64,000 nt of DNA from Brotaphodocola faecis (GCF_040096075.1 NZ_JBBMFJ010000001.1:124001-188000); one strand, 5' to 3'; shown: positions 24,715-34,512, counted from the stretch's first letter. The notes: generated from the sequence alone by a model not told the origin. Numbers and translations: made by a program.

Positions 24715-26229
24715 TTATTTCTGTTTTTTTTCGAATCCAACCGAAGTCAGGAACCGTCCAAAGGCTTCCCGGCCCTCCGGTGTGCACTTGTATACACCGG
24801 CGTCTTCCAGAACCCGGGCAAATACCTTTCCGACCTCTTCTTTTAAGATGCCATCCACATTGTCCTTTGTGATGGATGCGTAATGAGGCTTAAATTCATC
24901 TACCCAGTCCGCATGCTTTGCCAGCACCTCATCCGCGCGGATGTCTTTTCCTTCCACAATCGCGTCGGCCAGCTTTGCCAGCTCGTTCTTTAAGCGGGAC
25001 GGAAGCACTGCAAGGCCCATAACCTCAATCAGGCCAATGTTTTCCTTCTTAATATGATGCAGCTCCTGATGCGGATGATAAACGCCCAGCGGATATTCTT
25101 CCGTGGTGATGTTGTTGCGCAGCACCAGATCCAGCTCGTAGCGGTCTCCGTTCTTACGCGCGATTGGCGTAATGGTGTTGTGCGGCTCGCCATCGGTCTC
25201 CGCATAGATGAACGCTGCCTCATCGGTATAACTGCGCCATGCCGTCAGTACCTTTTCGCCCAGGTCAATCAGGCGGTCCGGATTCTCACTGCGCAGACGT
25301 AAAACCGACATTGGCCAGTGCACAATGCCTGCTTCCACATCTTCAAAGCCCGGCATGGTAAATTTCTGCTCCATTCCGGCCTTCGCCATGGCGAAAGTAT
25401 AGTGTCCGCCCTGAAAATGGTCATGGCTTAAGATAGAACCGCCCACGATTGGCAGATCCGCATTGGATCCCAGAAAATAATGCGGGAACTGTTTTACGAA
25501 ATCAAACAGCTTCACAAATGCGGAGCGGTCAATCTTCATCGGTGTATGCTGTCCGTTGAAGACGATGCAGTGCTCATTATAATATACATACGGGGAATAC
25601 TGGAAGCCCCAGCGGCTCTCATTTACCGTAATGCGGATGATGCGGTGGTTGTTTCTTGCCGGATGGTTCAGGCGGCCTGCGTAGCCCTCATTTTCCATGC
25701 AGAGCAGGCACTTTGGGTATCCGCTCTGTTTCGCCAGCTTTGCTGCCGCAATGGCCTTTGGATCTTTCTCCGGCTTAGATAAGTTGATGGTGATGTCCAG
25801 ATCTCCGTAAGGTGTGCTGGTTACCCACTTCTGATCCTTACAGACCCGGTATCTGCGGATATAGTCAGAATCCTGGCTCAGTTTGTAGAAATAGCTGGTA
25901 GCGGCCTCCGGGCCACCCTCCTGATAGCGGGTCCAGAAAACATGCTCCACCTCAGATGGGCGCGGCATGAGGCAGTTCATCAGTTTCGCGTCAAACAGAT
26001 CCCGGTAGGCAATGCTGTTCTCAATGATGCCCTGCTCACAGGCGTAATCCAGAAGCTCTTTTAAAATGTCTTCCAGATTTCCAGTTTCCACCGTACCCTG
26101 CGGCTCCTCGTACTCCTCCAGTTTTAATGCCTCCAGCAGCTGATTCGTCGCGTAAATACGGTCCGTTTCTGTGATCAGCCCCGTTTCCAGGCCATACTGC
26201 ACCAGTTTCTTGATTGCTGTGTAAACCAT
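24715..26229 (-). CDS. galT: class II galactose-1-phosphate uridylyltransferase
   Basis: 504 aa, the long Firmicutes-type GalT. It exchanges UMP between UDP-glucose and galactose-1-phosphate in the Leloir pathway. Characteristic are SGYPKCLLCMENEGYAGRLNHPARNNHR, YSPYVYYNEHCIVF and the active-site region GGSILSHDHFQGGHYTF. Start at ATG 26229, with GGGGAGG eight bases upstream; the ATG two codons earlier lies too close to that site. galK and galE are not adjacent. Confidence 0.95.
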   Translation of the reverse strand: MVYTAIKKLVQYGLETGLITETDRIYATNQLLEALKLEEYEEPQGTVETGNLEDILKELLDYACEQGIIENSIAYRDLFDAKLMNCLMPRPSEVEHVFWTRYQEGGPEAATSYFYKLSQDSDYIRRYRVCKDQKWVTSTPYGDLDITINLSKPEKDPKAIAAAKLAKQSGYPKCLLCMENEGYAGRLNHPARNNHRIIRITVNESRWGFQYSPYVYYNEHCIVFNGQHTPMKIDRSAFVKLFDFVKQFPHYFLGSNADLPIVGGSILSHDHFQGGHYTFAMAKAGMEQKFTMPGFEDVEAGIVHWPMSVLRLRSENPDRLIDLGEKVLTAWRSYTDEAAFIYAETDGEPHNTITPIARKNGDRYELDLVLRNNITTEEYPLGVYHPHQELHHIKKENIGLIEVMGLAVLPSRLKNELAKLADAIVEGKDIRADEVLAKHADWVDEFKPHYASITKDNVDGILKEEVGKVFARVLEDAGVYKCTPEGREAFGRFLTSVGFEKKQK

Positions 26230-26427
26230 AAACATCCTCCCCGTTCCCCAAGTTTTTCTGTGTTTTACGAATGTTTCTGCTGCCAGCCTGCACGTGGGTC
26301 CGTATTCCGCACCTGTCCGGTCTCGCAGCTTCTTTTTTCAGTATAATCCGTTTTCATCCACAATTCCATAGAATAATCTTTGCCGTATCTACAAATTTCT
26401 GCGGCGCCGCCGTATGATGCTTTTGCG

Positions 26428-26973
26428 CTACCGACGCATTCCCCGGACAGCCGGCGCAATACGGTCTGTCACCAGACCGCCCAGCAGGCCGATCACGCCG
26501 CCCGTGATCACGCCTGCCACCAGAAGCACCGGCAGATAGGAAAACACCCCGGCCGTACCTGTAATCCATGCCGCCATGGAAAGCTGGCCGATGTTGTGGA
26601 ACACACCGCCCAGAATGCTGACTCCGGTCTTCTCAAACCAGTCCATCTTTTTCGCCAGTGCCATAACCGCAAGGCTTAAGATACCACCGGCCAGCGCGTA
26701 CAGCATACTGCCAGGATTGCTGAAGGTAAAGCCCACCATCACAATGCGAAGCAGCCCCACCACCAGGGTTCCGGCAGCTCCCACTGTGTAGAGTCCTGCC
26801 ACATTCACCAGATTGGCCAGTCCCAGCTTGATGCCCGGGACCGGAACGGGAAGCGGAATCAGCGCCTCCACGTAGCTGAATATAAAAGCCAGCGCAATGA
26901 GAAGGCCGTACTGCGCGATCTTTCCCGCACTGCTACGTCCATTGCTGTTCTGACTGTTCTTTCTTTCTCTCAA
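26428..26973 (-). CDS. Gx transporter family membrane protein (TTG start)
   Basis: 181 aa with about five hydrophobic helices. The GIKLGLANLVNVAGLYTVG segment and later GGVFHNIGQLSMAAWI are hallmarks of the Gx transporter / heptaprenyl-diphosphate-synthase component-I family. The family is ECF-S-like and often lies beside NusG-domain-II, ApbE and Rnf genes; here the NusG-II gene is divergent and next door. The start is TTG with GGGAGATG upstream, as no in-frame ATG precedes the conserved region. Confidence 0.85.
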   Translation of the reverse strand: MRERKNSQNSNGRSSAGKIAQYGLLIALAFIFSYVEALIPLPVPVPGIKLGLANLVNVAGLYTVGAAGTLVVGLLRIVMVGFTFSNPGSMLYALAGGILSLAVMALAKKMDWFEKTGVSILGGVFHNIGQLSMAAWITGTAGVFSYLPVLLVAGVITGGVIGLLGGLVTDRIAPAVRGMRR

Positions 26974-27082
26974 TTTGACATCTCCCTGCTTCTATGCTAT
27001 AGTTTCGATGCTGTTCACACACGCTGTGCGGACAGTAACCTTATTATAACATCAACCCCATGTTTTAGAAAGAGGTGCTTCC

Positions 27083-27433
27083 ATGACAAAAAAGAAGCGG
27101 GAACTGGTTCTGATCCTGGTTCTGCTGCTGGCTGCCGCCGCAGGATTTCTGGTCAATCAGGCCATGCATAAAAAACCGGCCGCCCAGGTCGAAATTACCG
27201 TAGACGGAAAACTCGTCCGGACTCTGGACTTAAATCAGGACGCAGATCTCATCATAGATGGCGTAAACGGCGGCACCAACCACCTGATCATCCAAGATGG
27301 CACCGCATGGATCAGCGAAGCCTCCTGCCCCGACAAAGTATGCGTCCATCAGGGCAAGGTTTCCTTAAACGGAGAACTCATCGTCTGTCTTCCCAACCGC
27401 GTAATTGCCAAAATCGTGGCACCAGAACCATAA
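27083..27433 (+). CDS. NusG-domain-II membrane-anchored protein
   Basis: 116 aa. One N-terminal transmembrane anchor (LVLILVLLLAAAAGFLVN) carries an extracytoplasmic NusG domain II with the pair CPDKVC (VHQGKVSLNGELIVCLPNRV). Such proteins accompany Gx transporters in Clostridia and are suspected partners in flavin-based or Rnf electron transfer, but the biochemical role is not established. RBS AGAGGTG precedes the ATG. Confidence 0.88.
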   Translation: MTKKKRELVLILVLLLAAAAGFLVNQAMHKKPAAQVEITVDGKLVRTLDLNQDADLIIDGVNGGTNHLIIQDGTAWISEASCPDKVCVHQGKVSLNGELIVCLPNRVIAKIVAPEP

Positions 27434-27454
27434 TAACAATATTGGAAAGCAACG

Positions 27455-27494
27455 AAAATGCCGGAAGGCGCCATTTGGCGCCGCCCGGCATTTT
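27455..27494. terminator. bidirectional terminator
   Basis: AAAATGCCGG with inner GGCGCC pairs with GGCGCC and CCGGCATTTT; it lies between the convergent NusG-II and metK genes. Confidence 0.88.
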
Positions 27495-27518
27495 CTGTAT
27501 ACAAATTAAATTTTTATT

Positions 27519-28706
27519 TTAGAGGTATGCCTTGAGTGCGTCTGCTTTGTCAAGCTTCTCCCACGGCAGATCCACGTCGGTGCGTCCGAAGTGGCCGTAT
27601 GCTGCGGTCTGCTTGTAGATCGGGCGGCGCAGGTCAAGCATCTTGATGATCCCGGCCGGTCTTAAGTCGAAGTTCTCGCGGATGATCTCTACCAGCTTCT
27701 CGTTGGAAAGCTTTCCGGTTCCGAAGGTATCTACCATGATGGAGGTCGGATGTGCTACGCCGATTGCGTAGGAAAGCTGGATCTCGCACTTGTCAGCCAG
27801 TCCTGCTGCAACAATATTCTTTGCAACGTAACGTGCTGCGTAAGCTGCGGAACGGTCTACCTTGGTGCAGTCCTTACCGGAGAATGCGCCGCCGCCGTGA
27901 CGTGCGTATCCACCGTAGGTGTCTACGATGATCTTACGTCCGGTCAGGCCGCTGTCTCCGTGCGGGCCGCCGATTACGAAACGTCCGGTCGGGTTAATGA
28001 AGAACTTGGTTTCTGCATCTACCATCTCTGCCGGAAGGATCTCGTCGAATACATATTTTTTGATATCTGCATGGATCTGCTCCTGAGTAACCTCCTCGTC
28101 GTGCTGGGTAGAAAGAACCACTGCGTCCAGGCGCTTCGGCTTGCCGTTCTCATCGTACTCTACGGTAACCTGGGTCTTTCCATCCGGACGAAGGTAACGA
28201 AGGGTGCCGTCCTTGCGGACCTTGGTGAGCTGACGTGCCAGCTTGTGTGCCAGTGCGATCGGGTACGGCATGTACTCCTCGGTCTCATTGGTTGCGAAAC
28301 CGAACATCATACCCTGGTCACCTGCGCCAATGGCATCCAGCGCGTCATCGTCCATGGTGTTTTCCTTTTTCTCCAGTGCGGTATCTACGCCAAGAGCGAT
28401 ATCCTTGGACTGCTCGTCCAGAGCTACGATCACGCCGCAGGTATCGCAGTCAAAACCATATTTCGCGCGGTCATAACCAATCTCACGCACGGTTTCGCGC
28501 ACGATCTTCTGAATATCTACATAGGCATTGGTGGTGATCTCACCCATAACCATAACCAGGCCGGTGGTAGTGCAGGTCTCGCATGCAACACGGCTCATCG
28601 GGTCTTTTTCCATCAGCGCATCCAGAATCGCGTCAGAAATTGCATCGCACATCTTGTCCGGATGTCCCTCAGTAACGGACTCGGAAGTAAACAGTAACTT
28701 TTCCAT
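27519..28706 (-). CDS. metK: S-adenosylmethionine synthetase
   Basis: 395 aa. Makes S-adenosylmethionine from ATP and methionine. Motifs are SESVTEGHPDKMCDAISDAILD at the start, GAGDQGMMFGFA (ATP-binding), and GGAFSGKDCTKVDRSAAYAARY (the P-loop-like stretch). ATG 28706 follows AAGGAGGATTTTC; the open frame to 28742 runs into the leader. A SAM-I riboswitch with its own terminator lies upstream, giving feedback by the product. Confidence 0.98.
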   Translation of the reverse strand: MEKLLFTSESVTEGHPDKMCDAISDAILDALMEKDPMSRVACETCTTTGLVMVMGEITTNAYVDIQKIVRETVREIGYDRAKYGFDCDTCGVIVALDEQSKDIALGVDTALEKKENTMDDDALDAIGAGDQGMMFGFATNETEEYMPYPIALAHKLARQLTKVRKDGTLRYLRPDGKTQVTVEYDENGKPKRLDAVVLSTQHDEEVTQEQIHADIKKYVFDEILPAEMVDAETKFFINPTGRFVIGGPHGDSGLTGRKIIVDTYGGYARHGGGAFSGKDCTKVDRSAAYAARYVAKNIVAAGLADKCEIQLSYAIGVAHPTSIMVDTFGTGKLSNEKLVEIIRENFDLRPAGIIKMLDLRRPIYKQTAAYGHFGRTDVDLPWEKLDKADALKAYL

Positions 28707-28748
28707 GAAAATCCTCCTTAGAATAATATTAAAATGAAACATAAAGAA

Positions 28749-28773
28749 AAGTCCGTAGCAACGCCGCGGACTT
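28749..28773 (-). terminator. expression-platform terminator of the SAM riboswitch
   Basis: AAGTCCG pairs with CGGACTT, followed by TTTTCTTT on the minus strand, between the aptamer and metK. Confidence 0.75.
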
Positions 28774-28794
28774 GATTTCTGATTTCATCAAATC

Positions 28795-28914
28795 CTCTTA
28801 TTGCTCGATTTCTCGCTCAGGTTGGCACCTTCCGCACGCTCCTGCCGGTGGCATTTCGTGAGGGGTTGCCGTGACTTCACAGATCCTTTGTATCTCCATC
28901 ACTCTGAATAAGGG
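28795..28914 (-). ncRNA. SAM-I riboswitch (S-box) for metK
   Basis: On the minus strand, P1 CTTATT pairs with AATAAG. Inside are the S-box consensus blocks CAGAGTGATGGAGATACAAAGG, here seen as CAGAGTGATGGAG then ATACAAAGGATC, with GGCAACC after P2, GGTGCCAACCTGAGCGAG and the closing GAGCAATAAGAG. High SAM should favour the 28749-28773 terminator. Confidence 0.95.
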
Positions 28915-28968
28915 ATTACGCACTTTTCAGTTATTGGTTACAGCAGCCATCGCGTGACTGCGTGTCAT

Positions 28969-28997
28969 ATCTTAACAGATTCAGTATGCACTGTCAA
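28969..28997 (-). promoter_or_regulatory. metK promoter
   Basis: Perfect -35 TTGACA (28992-28997), a 17-bp spacer and -10 TAAGAT (28969-28974) on the minus strand, about 55 bp before the aptamer. Confidence 0.8.
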
Positions 28998-29064
28998 GGA
29001 CTTTTATGTGAACGCAGAACAATTATTGCATAAATGAGAAAAGATGACCCGGAAAACCCAAAAA

Positions 29065-29086
29065 GGAGCCCGCCTGAGCGGACTCC
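29065..29086. terminator. terminator of the secreted repeat-protein gene
   Basis: GGAGcCCGC pairs with GCGGaCTCC around CTGA, with AAAAA on one side and GTTTTTT downstream on the other; it lies 20 bp beyond the stop codon. Confidence 0.8.
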
Positions 29087-29105
29087 CTGAGTTTTTTATC
29101 CTGAA

Positions 29106-30131
29106 TTAACGGGTCTTGCCCTTTACCCATACGCCGGATTCGTTTACATAGTAGCCATCCGGTGTCCAGGTATTGGTCACCATGTTGCCGTTGGTCAGAT
29201 CGCAGTAGTAGTAGTTGCCGTCGCCTGCCTGAATCCAGCCTGTGCGCATATAGCCTACGCTGTCAAAGCAGTACCACTGGTTGTTGATCTGCAGCCAGCC
29301 GTTGGTCGGGTAGCCGCCGTTTGCGTAACGATACCACCAGCCTACACTGTCCTTGATCCAGGATGCCTGCTGGCTGTTTCCAGGAGCATTGGTAGTGCTT
29401 CCGGTGGAATTGCTGATGCTGTTGTAGTTGCCTGCCTTGATGTTTGCAAGCATCTCATCGTCTACATAGATGTAATCGGACTCGTACCAGTCACCCTTCT
29501 TACTGTTGCTGTTTACGGCACGTACCTTAAAGTAATACTCACCCTCTCTGGTGATGCTGGACGCGAAGTTGTAATACTCGTTGCTGGTGCTCACTGCGCT
29601 GCCTACAGAGCTGCTGCCGCGGTATAAGCGGACCTGATAGCTTACTGCGCCTGAGGTGGTTTCCCAGGTTGCGATCGGTGAGTTTTCATTCTGCCAGGTT
29701 ACGTCATCAATCTCCATGGTACCTTCCAGATCATCTAACTTTACCGTGATGATCAGGGTAGAGCTGGAATCTTCTCTTCTGGAAGAAACGTAGGTTGCCT
29801 TGTCACCCTTTAAGGTTACCTTTGCCTTGCTCATGGAAGTGAAATAATAATCACCATCTGCTTCCAGGGTAATCTCGACTCTCGGAACGTCTCCGTCTAC
29901 CCACTCGCCGTCATCATTCACAATGTCCACATCGGTTACATCGTAGTTGCTTCCATTTGCGCTTGCAGTTACGCTTCCACCGCTGTCACCTACTGAGATA
30001 TCAGAATCAATGGTGATACTCACGCTGGTAATTTTAGTACGGCTCTCTGCTGCCAGTGCTGTCCCTGCTGCCAGTGTTGCCAGTAATGCGGCGCCGATGA
30101 CACCGGCCAGTCCTTTTTTCCATAACTTCAT
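29106..30131 (-). CDS. secreted protein with C-terminal choline-binding-type repeats
   Basis: 341 aa. Signal peptide (GLAGVIGAALLATLAAGTALAA), then a beta-rich region of about 100 residues, a fibronectin-III-like stretch (about 145-225, ATWETTSGAVSYQVRLYR ... YYFKVRAVNS), and a Ser/Asn/Gly linker. Three to four Trp/Tyr repeats end it (GWWYRYANGGYPTNGWLQINN, QWYCFDSVGYMRTGWIQ, YYYCDLTNGNMVTNTWTPDG). The repeats bind cell-wall teichoic acids or glucans in this family. RBS AAAGGAGG precedes the ATG. It is a likely surface or extracellular protein with no catalytic domain seen. Confidence 0.85.
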   Translation of the reverse strand: MKLWKKGLAGVIGAALLATLAAGTALAAESRTKITSVSITIDSDISVGDSGGSVTASANGSNYDVTDVDIVNDDGEWVDGDVPRVEITLEADGDYYFTSMSKAKVTLKGDKATYVSSRREDSSSTLIITVKLDDLEGTMEIDDVTWQNENSPIATWETTSGAVSYQVRLYRGSSSVGSAVSTSNEYYNFASSITREGEYYFKVRAVNSNSKKGDWYESDYIYVDDEMLANIKAGNYNSISNSTGSTTNAPGNSQQASWIKDSVGWWYRYANGGYPTNGWLQINNQWYCFDSVGYMRTGWIQAGDGNYYYCDLTNGNMVTNTWTPDGYYVNESGVWVKGKTR

Positions 30132-30406
30132 ACTTGTTCCTCCTTTTGCTGATCTTTTTCATCGTAGTTCATACGGCGCATGAACTGTAATCCTTTTTGA
30201 TTACTTACAGGATACCGGAAAAACGTGTACAGTTTGTGTCCAGAACATGACGAATTTCCTACAGAATTTAACGATTTGTTTACAATTCTTATCAAACTGC
30301 TCCAGTTTCTGTATTCTTTATGACAAAGCAGGCCGTCCGTTCATCCTATCCTGATAAAGCAGACAGCCTGTGTTCTGAATGTTATTATTTCATTTTATGA
30401 AGCAGA

Positions 30407-31699
30407 TCAGCCGGTCTTTAAGCGGAACTTCTGCGCTTCCTTCTCGGAATCCACCATCTCAATGGCTGCGCCAAGTGACTGGAGTTTTTCCTCGAATTTC
30501 TCATATCCACGCTGGATATAGCCGATTTCGTCTACTACCGTGTAGCCTTGCGCGGATAGGCCGGCAAGCACCAGAGCCGCGCCGGCACGCAGATCCGGAG
30601 ACTCAACACGGGCTCCGGTAAAGCCCTTCACGCCGTCGATCACGGCTACGTTGCCCTCTACCTTGATGCTGCCACCCATGCGGGCCAGCTCGTCTACATA
30701 TTTAAAACGGTTTTCAAAAATACTCTCGGTGATCATGCTGGTGCCCTCTGCCAGAGCCAGAGTCACGGCCATCTGCGGCTGCATGTCTGTCGGGAAGCCC
30801 GGATACGGCAGCGTTTTAATGTTGGTGGAGCACTGCTTTGGTCTGCCTACGACACGCACCTCGTCATCTCCCTCAATAACCTCACAGCCAATCTCGATCA
30901 GCTTTGCGGAAATTGCTTCCAGATGCTTCGGAATGACATTCTTTACGGTAATATCGCCCCGGGTCACTGCTGCGGCACACATGAATGTGCCTGCCTCAAT
31001 CTGATCCGGAATGATGGAGTAGTCGGTTCCGTGCAGGGTTCTGACACCGCGGATGCGGATGACGTCGGTTCCTGCGCCCTTGATGTTGGCTCCCATGCTG
31101 TTTAAGAAGTTTGCCACATCTACTACATGAGGCTCTTTGGCCGCGTTCTCAATGATGGTCATGCCTTCTGCCATGGCTGCCGCCATCATGATGTTGATGG
31201 TTGCACCGACAGAAACCATATCCAGATAAATGTGCGCGCCCACCAGGTCAATGGCGTGGGCATGGACAGCGCCGCACTCAATCTCAATCTTGGCGCCCAG
31301 GGCACGGAAGCCCTTTAAATGCTGGTCAATCGGTCTGCTGCCAATATCGCAGCCGCCCGGAAGCGGTACCTGCGCACTCTTGTATTTGCCAAGCAGCGCG
31401 CCAATAAAATAATAGGAAGCACGAATGCGGCGGATGTACTCATCATCCACTGCGACCTCACGGATGGTGGAACCGTTAATCTTTACGGTATGACGGTCTA
31501 TGCGGTCCACCCGTGCGCCAATTTCCTGGATTGCCTCCAGAAGAACGTTGATATCACGCACATCCGGAAGATTTTCAATGATCACATCTTCATCTGTCAT
31601 AATGGAAGCGGCCAGAATGCCGAGCGCGGCGTTCTTTGCTCCACTGATCACAACATCTCCAACCAGCGGACTGCCGCCTTTCATAATATACTGATTCAT
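30407..31699 (-). CDS. murA: UDP-N-acetylglucosamine 1-carboxyvinyltransferase
   Basis: 430 aa. First committed step of peptidoglycan synthesis, transferring enolpyruvate from PEP to UDP-GlcNAc. The active Cys117 lies in VPLPGGCDIGSRPIDQH, so fosfomycin sensitivity is predicted. ISGAKNAAL near the start and YPGFPTDMQPQ later are conserved. RBS AGAGGTG precedes the ATG. Monocistronic between unrelated genes; Firmicutes often carry a second paralogue, and which of the two this is cannot be told. Confidence 0.97.
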   Translation of the reverse strand: MNQYIMKGGSPLVGDVVISGAKNAALGILAASIMTDEDVIIENLPDVRDINVLLEAIQEIGARVDRIDRHTVKINGSTIREVAVDDEYIRRIRASYYFIGALLGKYKSAQVPLPGGCDIGSRPIDQHLKGFRALGAKIEIECGAVHAHAIDLVGAHIYLDMVSVGATINIMMAAAMAEGMTIIENAAKEPHVVDVANFLNSMGANIKGAGTDVIRIRGVRTLHGTDYSIIPDQIEAGTFMCAAAVTRGDITVKNVIPKHLEAISAKLIEIGCEVIEGDDEVRVVGRPKQCSTNIKTLPYPGFPTDMQPQMAVTLALAEGTSMITESIFENRFKYVDELARMGGSIKVEGNVAVIDGVKGFTGARVESPDLRAGAALVLAGLSAQGYTVVDEIGYIQRGYEKFEEKLQSLGAAIEMVDSEKEAQKFRLKTG

Positions 31700-31785
31700 T
31701 ACACACCTCTATATCAAAAGTAAACCTTTACAATTCTATTAAATCTTTATGATTATACCACAGATTCTGATTTTGTAAAGGGAAA

Positions 31786-34260
31786 CTACGGCAGGCTCAC
31801 TGCGCAGATAAAGTCATTTCCCCGCGCACGGAAGAACTCTGTGCTGTCATTGAGACCGGCCTTGTAAAGTTCCCCGGTCTGCGGGTCAAACACCGTAACA
31901 TTATACTGGTCAAAGCCGCAGAGAATCAGGTACTGCCCCTCTCCGGTGTATGCGGCCACCGGAATGCCCTGATCGATGAAGTAGAGCATCTGGGCCAGAC
32001 TGCTGCCCCGCGCGTTGAGCACCACCAGTTCTTCATTCTGGTACACCGTGCTCTCCGCAAAGGTTTCCAAATGACGCGCCAGCGGAGCAAACGCGGACTG
32101 CGGATCCCGGATATTGCGGATATTTCCACGCTTTACACGATTCCAGAGCATATTGCGGTCCTTGTCTGTCACAAAGCCCATCTTGTCATAGGCGAGCTGC
32201 AGCGCCTCCGAAAAATCGGTTGTCACTTTCAGCAGATGCCCGCTTCCATAGGCGTAAAATTCCATATCAGAAAGCTGATAATTGGATTTCAGTTCCAGGC
32301 GGTCCGACTGTTCATAGCTCACCCGCTTCGGCGCAAAAATCCGGATGCTCCGGCTGTTTTTGATTTCTTCCTCCAGCTGGACAAAATAGACCCGTTCCTT
32401 TTCCGGTGACGCAAACCAGCCAATGCCGTCCAGTTTTCCATTTCCAAGATCCGCATTGCAGACGATGGTATCCTCCGGACTGTCCGCGTAACGGTTGGGA
32501 CCGGTTTTCATGACGCGTTTTAAATGGATCCGGCTCTCATCCACCGTAACCTCGGAAATGTAGTAGCCATTTTTCTCATAACTGGTTTCTTCCTGCATCT
32601 GGTCATTGATGATGCGGATACTATACATAGGAAGATTCTCAGTCCGGCCATTGACCAGCCAGATGTCATCCCCCCGCGCCATGCCATATACCAGGTCACG
32701 GCCCACAAAACCAAGGGTGCGGACATATTCCCCGTCTCCGGCCCGGATTTCCCGATTTTCCCCGGTCTCCAGATCCATCAGATGCAGCACACCGGACTCG
32801 TAAATGGTACCCTCCTGCCACGCGATACGTTTTTTATCGCTGCTGACTGCAAAGGTTCCTTCTGCCAGAGAATCTGCCACAACCATATTCTCACGACTGT
32901 TCATGTCAATTCCATAAATGGCATGATCTACATACAGGTACAGCATTCCTCCCGCGGTCTGGCAGGCCAGGCGGTCAAGATCTGCCTCCAGCTGCTCATA
33001 GGAACCGGAATACGGAATGAAATAGCGCTCCTCCAGCGCGTTTTCAGAAGCCGTATAATGATACCCGGCAATTCCATTCTCGCCCTCATGATTTCCACGG
33101 TTCATATAGCCATATACCAGAAAGTCCATATCCCCGTCATCTTCCACGGAAAGGATTCTGGTATCATGATGGTCATAATTGCTGCGCACATCCGCGCTGT
33201 CATCATCCCGGAAGGAAAAGACTTTCACGGCGCGGCGGTCTGCCGGGTCATAGCTCCATAAGTCCCGGTTCACCCGGTATGCAAAAACCTTTCCGCCCGC
33301 GCTCTTTACCAGCTCCACACGGTCGTCCCCGGTAATGCCCAACAGGATTCTCTTTCCGGAATATTCGCTGCGGTCCCCGGAAAAGATCTGATTCACGGTG
33401 CGGTCGTACTGCATCATATAAATGCGCAGTTCATTCCATTTCATGGTAAAGTCTTCCTCGACCTCATAAGTTTCCGTACCGTCCTCGCCCTGGCGTTTTG
33501 CCTGATAGGAAAGCTGGATGCCGCACATGACACCGTCCAGTTCCTTTAAGTGGATTTCCACATTTGCCTCCGGCTGCATGCCAAGTTTTCCCCAGGTGAG
33601 CTGGGAAAAGCTGGAATGAATGGAGGTATGTCCAAAGGTGCTGTTATCCTCTGACGGACTGGTCTCCAGATAAGTGGTCAGACTTCTTGCCTGCTCATAA
33701 TCAAAGGTCTTCATGGAAAAATCCGCTGCCAGATCCACCATGGCGCGGGCGTTTTCCGCGGCATCGGTCCACAGAATGCGGGTATAATAATAAACCGGCC
33801 CGAAATTTTCCGTGTCCAGCTGGATTTTCAGCTGGTATTCCCGCTCTTTTGTCAGCAGGTTCTGGATTGGAAGCACAGCAAGAATTCCATCCTCCGTCTG
33901 CTGCCAGTCCGAAACCTCAGTCCGTTCCACCAGCCGGTCCCGGTCCATGCTGCGCACTTCATAGCTGATTCCGGTAACCGGTCCTTCCGTGATATGCACG
34001 GTAAGTGCCCGGTCCTCCGGCAGAATGGTCAGAGTTTCCCCTGCGGCTGTGGTGTTCATCTCCTGACGGTATCCGTAAAGCCGGTTCATATCCCGGTCTA
34101 ACATCTGTACGGTAACACTGGGAAGCGAAGCCGCCTCCATGTCCATATATACGGCCTGGTCCTGGCCACTGTTCCACCGGTTATTCGCGAAAAAAAAGAC
34201 GCCCAGCGCCGCTGCGAATACCCCGGATAAAATCGCGATTCGTTTTACAATGTGATTCAT
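31786..34260 (-). CDS. large membrane-anchored protein of unknown function
   Basis: 824 aa. A single N-terminal anchor (AILSGVFAAALGVFFFANN) is followed by an Asp/Glu-rich extracytoplasmic region. Residues ~300-650 have repeated beta-strand patterns ending in lines like GILHLMDLETGENREI, which suggest a beta-propeller. The last ~90 residues (LAQMLYFIDQGIPVAAYTGEGQYLILCGFDQYNVTVFDPQTGE) look like a C39-type papain-like fold, but the usual catalytic His position is Gln. No close family is recognised. It may be a surface sensor, inactive peptidase or wall-associated protein. It has its own promoter and no operon partner. Confidence 0.8.
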   Translation of the reverse strand: MNHIVKRIAILSGVFAAALGVFFFANNRWNSGQDQAVYMDMEAASLPSVTVQMLDRDMNRLYGYRQEMNTTAAGETLTILPEDRALTVHITEGPVTGISYEVRSMDRDRLVERTEVSDWQQTEDGILAVLPIQNLLTKEREYQLKIQLDTENFGPVYYYTRILWTDAAENARAMVDLAADFSMKTFDYEQARSLTTYLETSPSEDNSTFGHTSIHSSFSQLTWGKLGMQPEANVEIHLKELDGVMCGIQLSYQAKRQGEDGTETYEVEEDFTMKWNELRIYMMQYDRTVNQIFSGDRSEYSGKRILLGITGDDRVELVKSAGGKVFAYRVNRDLWSYDPADRRAVKVFSFRDDDSADVRSNYDHHDTRILSVEDDGDMDFLVYGYMNRGNHEGENGIAGYHYTASENALEERYFIPYSGSYEQLEADLDRLACQTAGGMLYLYVDHAIYGIDMNSRENMVVADSLAEGTFAVSSDKKRIAWQEGTIYESGVLHLMDLETGENREIRAGDGEYVRTLGFVGRDLVYGMARGDDIWLVNGRTENLPMYSIRIINDQMQEETSYEKNGYYISEVTVDESRIHLKRVMKTGPNRYADSPEDTIVCNADLGNGKLDGIGWFASPEKERVYFVQLEEEIKNSRSIRIFAPKRVSYEQSDRLELKSNYQLSDMEFYAYGSGHLLKVTTDFSEALQLAYDKMGFVTDKDRNMLWNRVKRGNIRNIRDPQSAFAPLARHLETFAESTVYQNEELVVLNARGSSLAQMLYFIDQGIPVAAYTGEGQYLILCGFDQYNVTVFDPQTGELYKAGLNDSTEFFRARGNDFICAVSLP

Positions 34261-34297
34261 ATCCTGATTCTTTCCTTATTTTTTATTTCCCCTCCAT

Positions 34298-34326
34298 ATT
34301 CTACCCTGTTTTCTCCTTCCCTACAA
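34298..34326 (-). promoter_or_regulatory. promoter of the 824-aa protein gene
   Basis: Minus-strand TTGTAG (34321-34326), a 17-bp spacer and TAGAAT (34298-34303), 38 bp before the ATG. Confidence 0.6.
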
Positions 34327-34512
34327 GGAAATGTTTTCTTAAATTTCACTTGCCATCTCTCCGGGTATCCTTTATAATAAAATTACACTTCCAATTAATT
34401 CATAATAAAAATTCTGCAATTTCAAACATTCTTATCATTCTGTTTTTATTATGTTCCCAGTTTTACAGTACCTGTTATTCCGGCGCATTTTATATTTCAG
34501 CGGAGGTATTTT

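Noticed and set aside
27750..28697. 315-codon plus-strand open frame opposite metK
   Set aside because: metK is certain on the other strand; the frame is an antisense shadow without motif or RBS.
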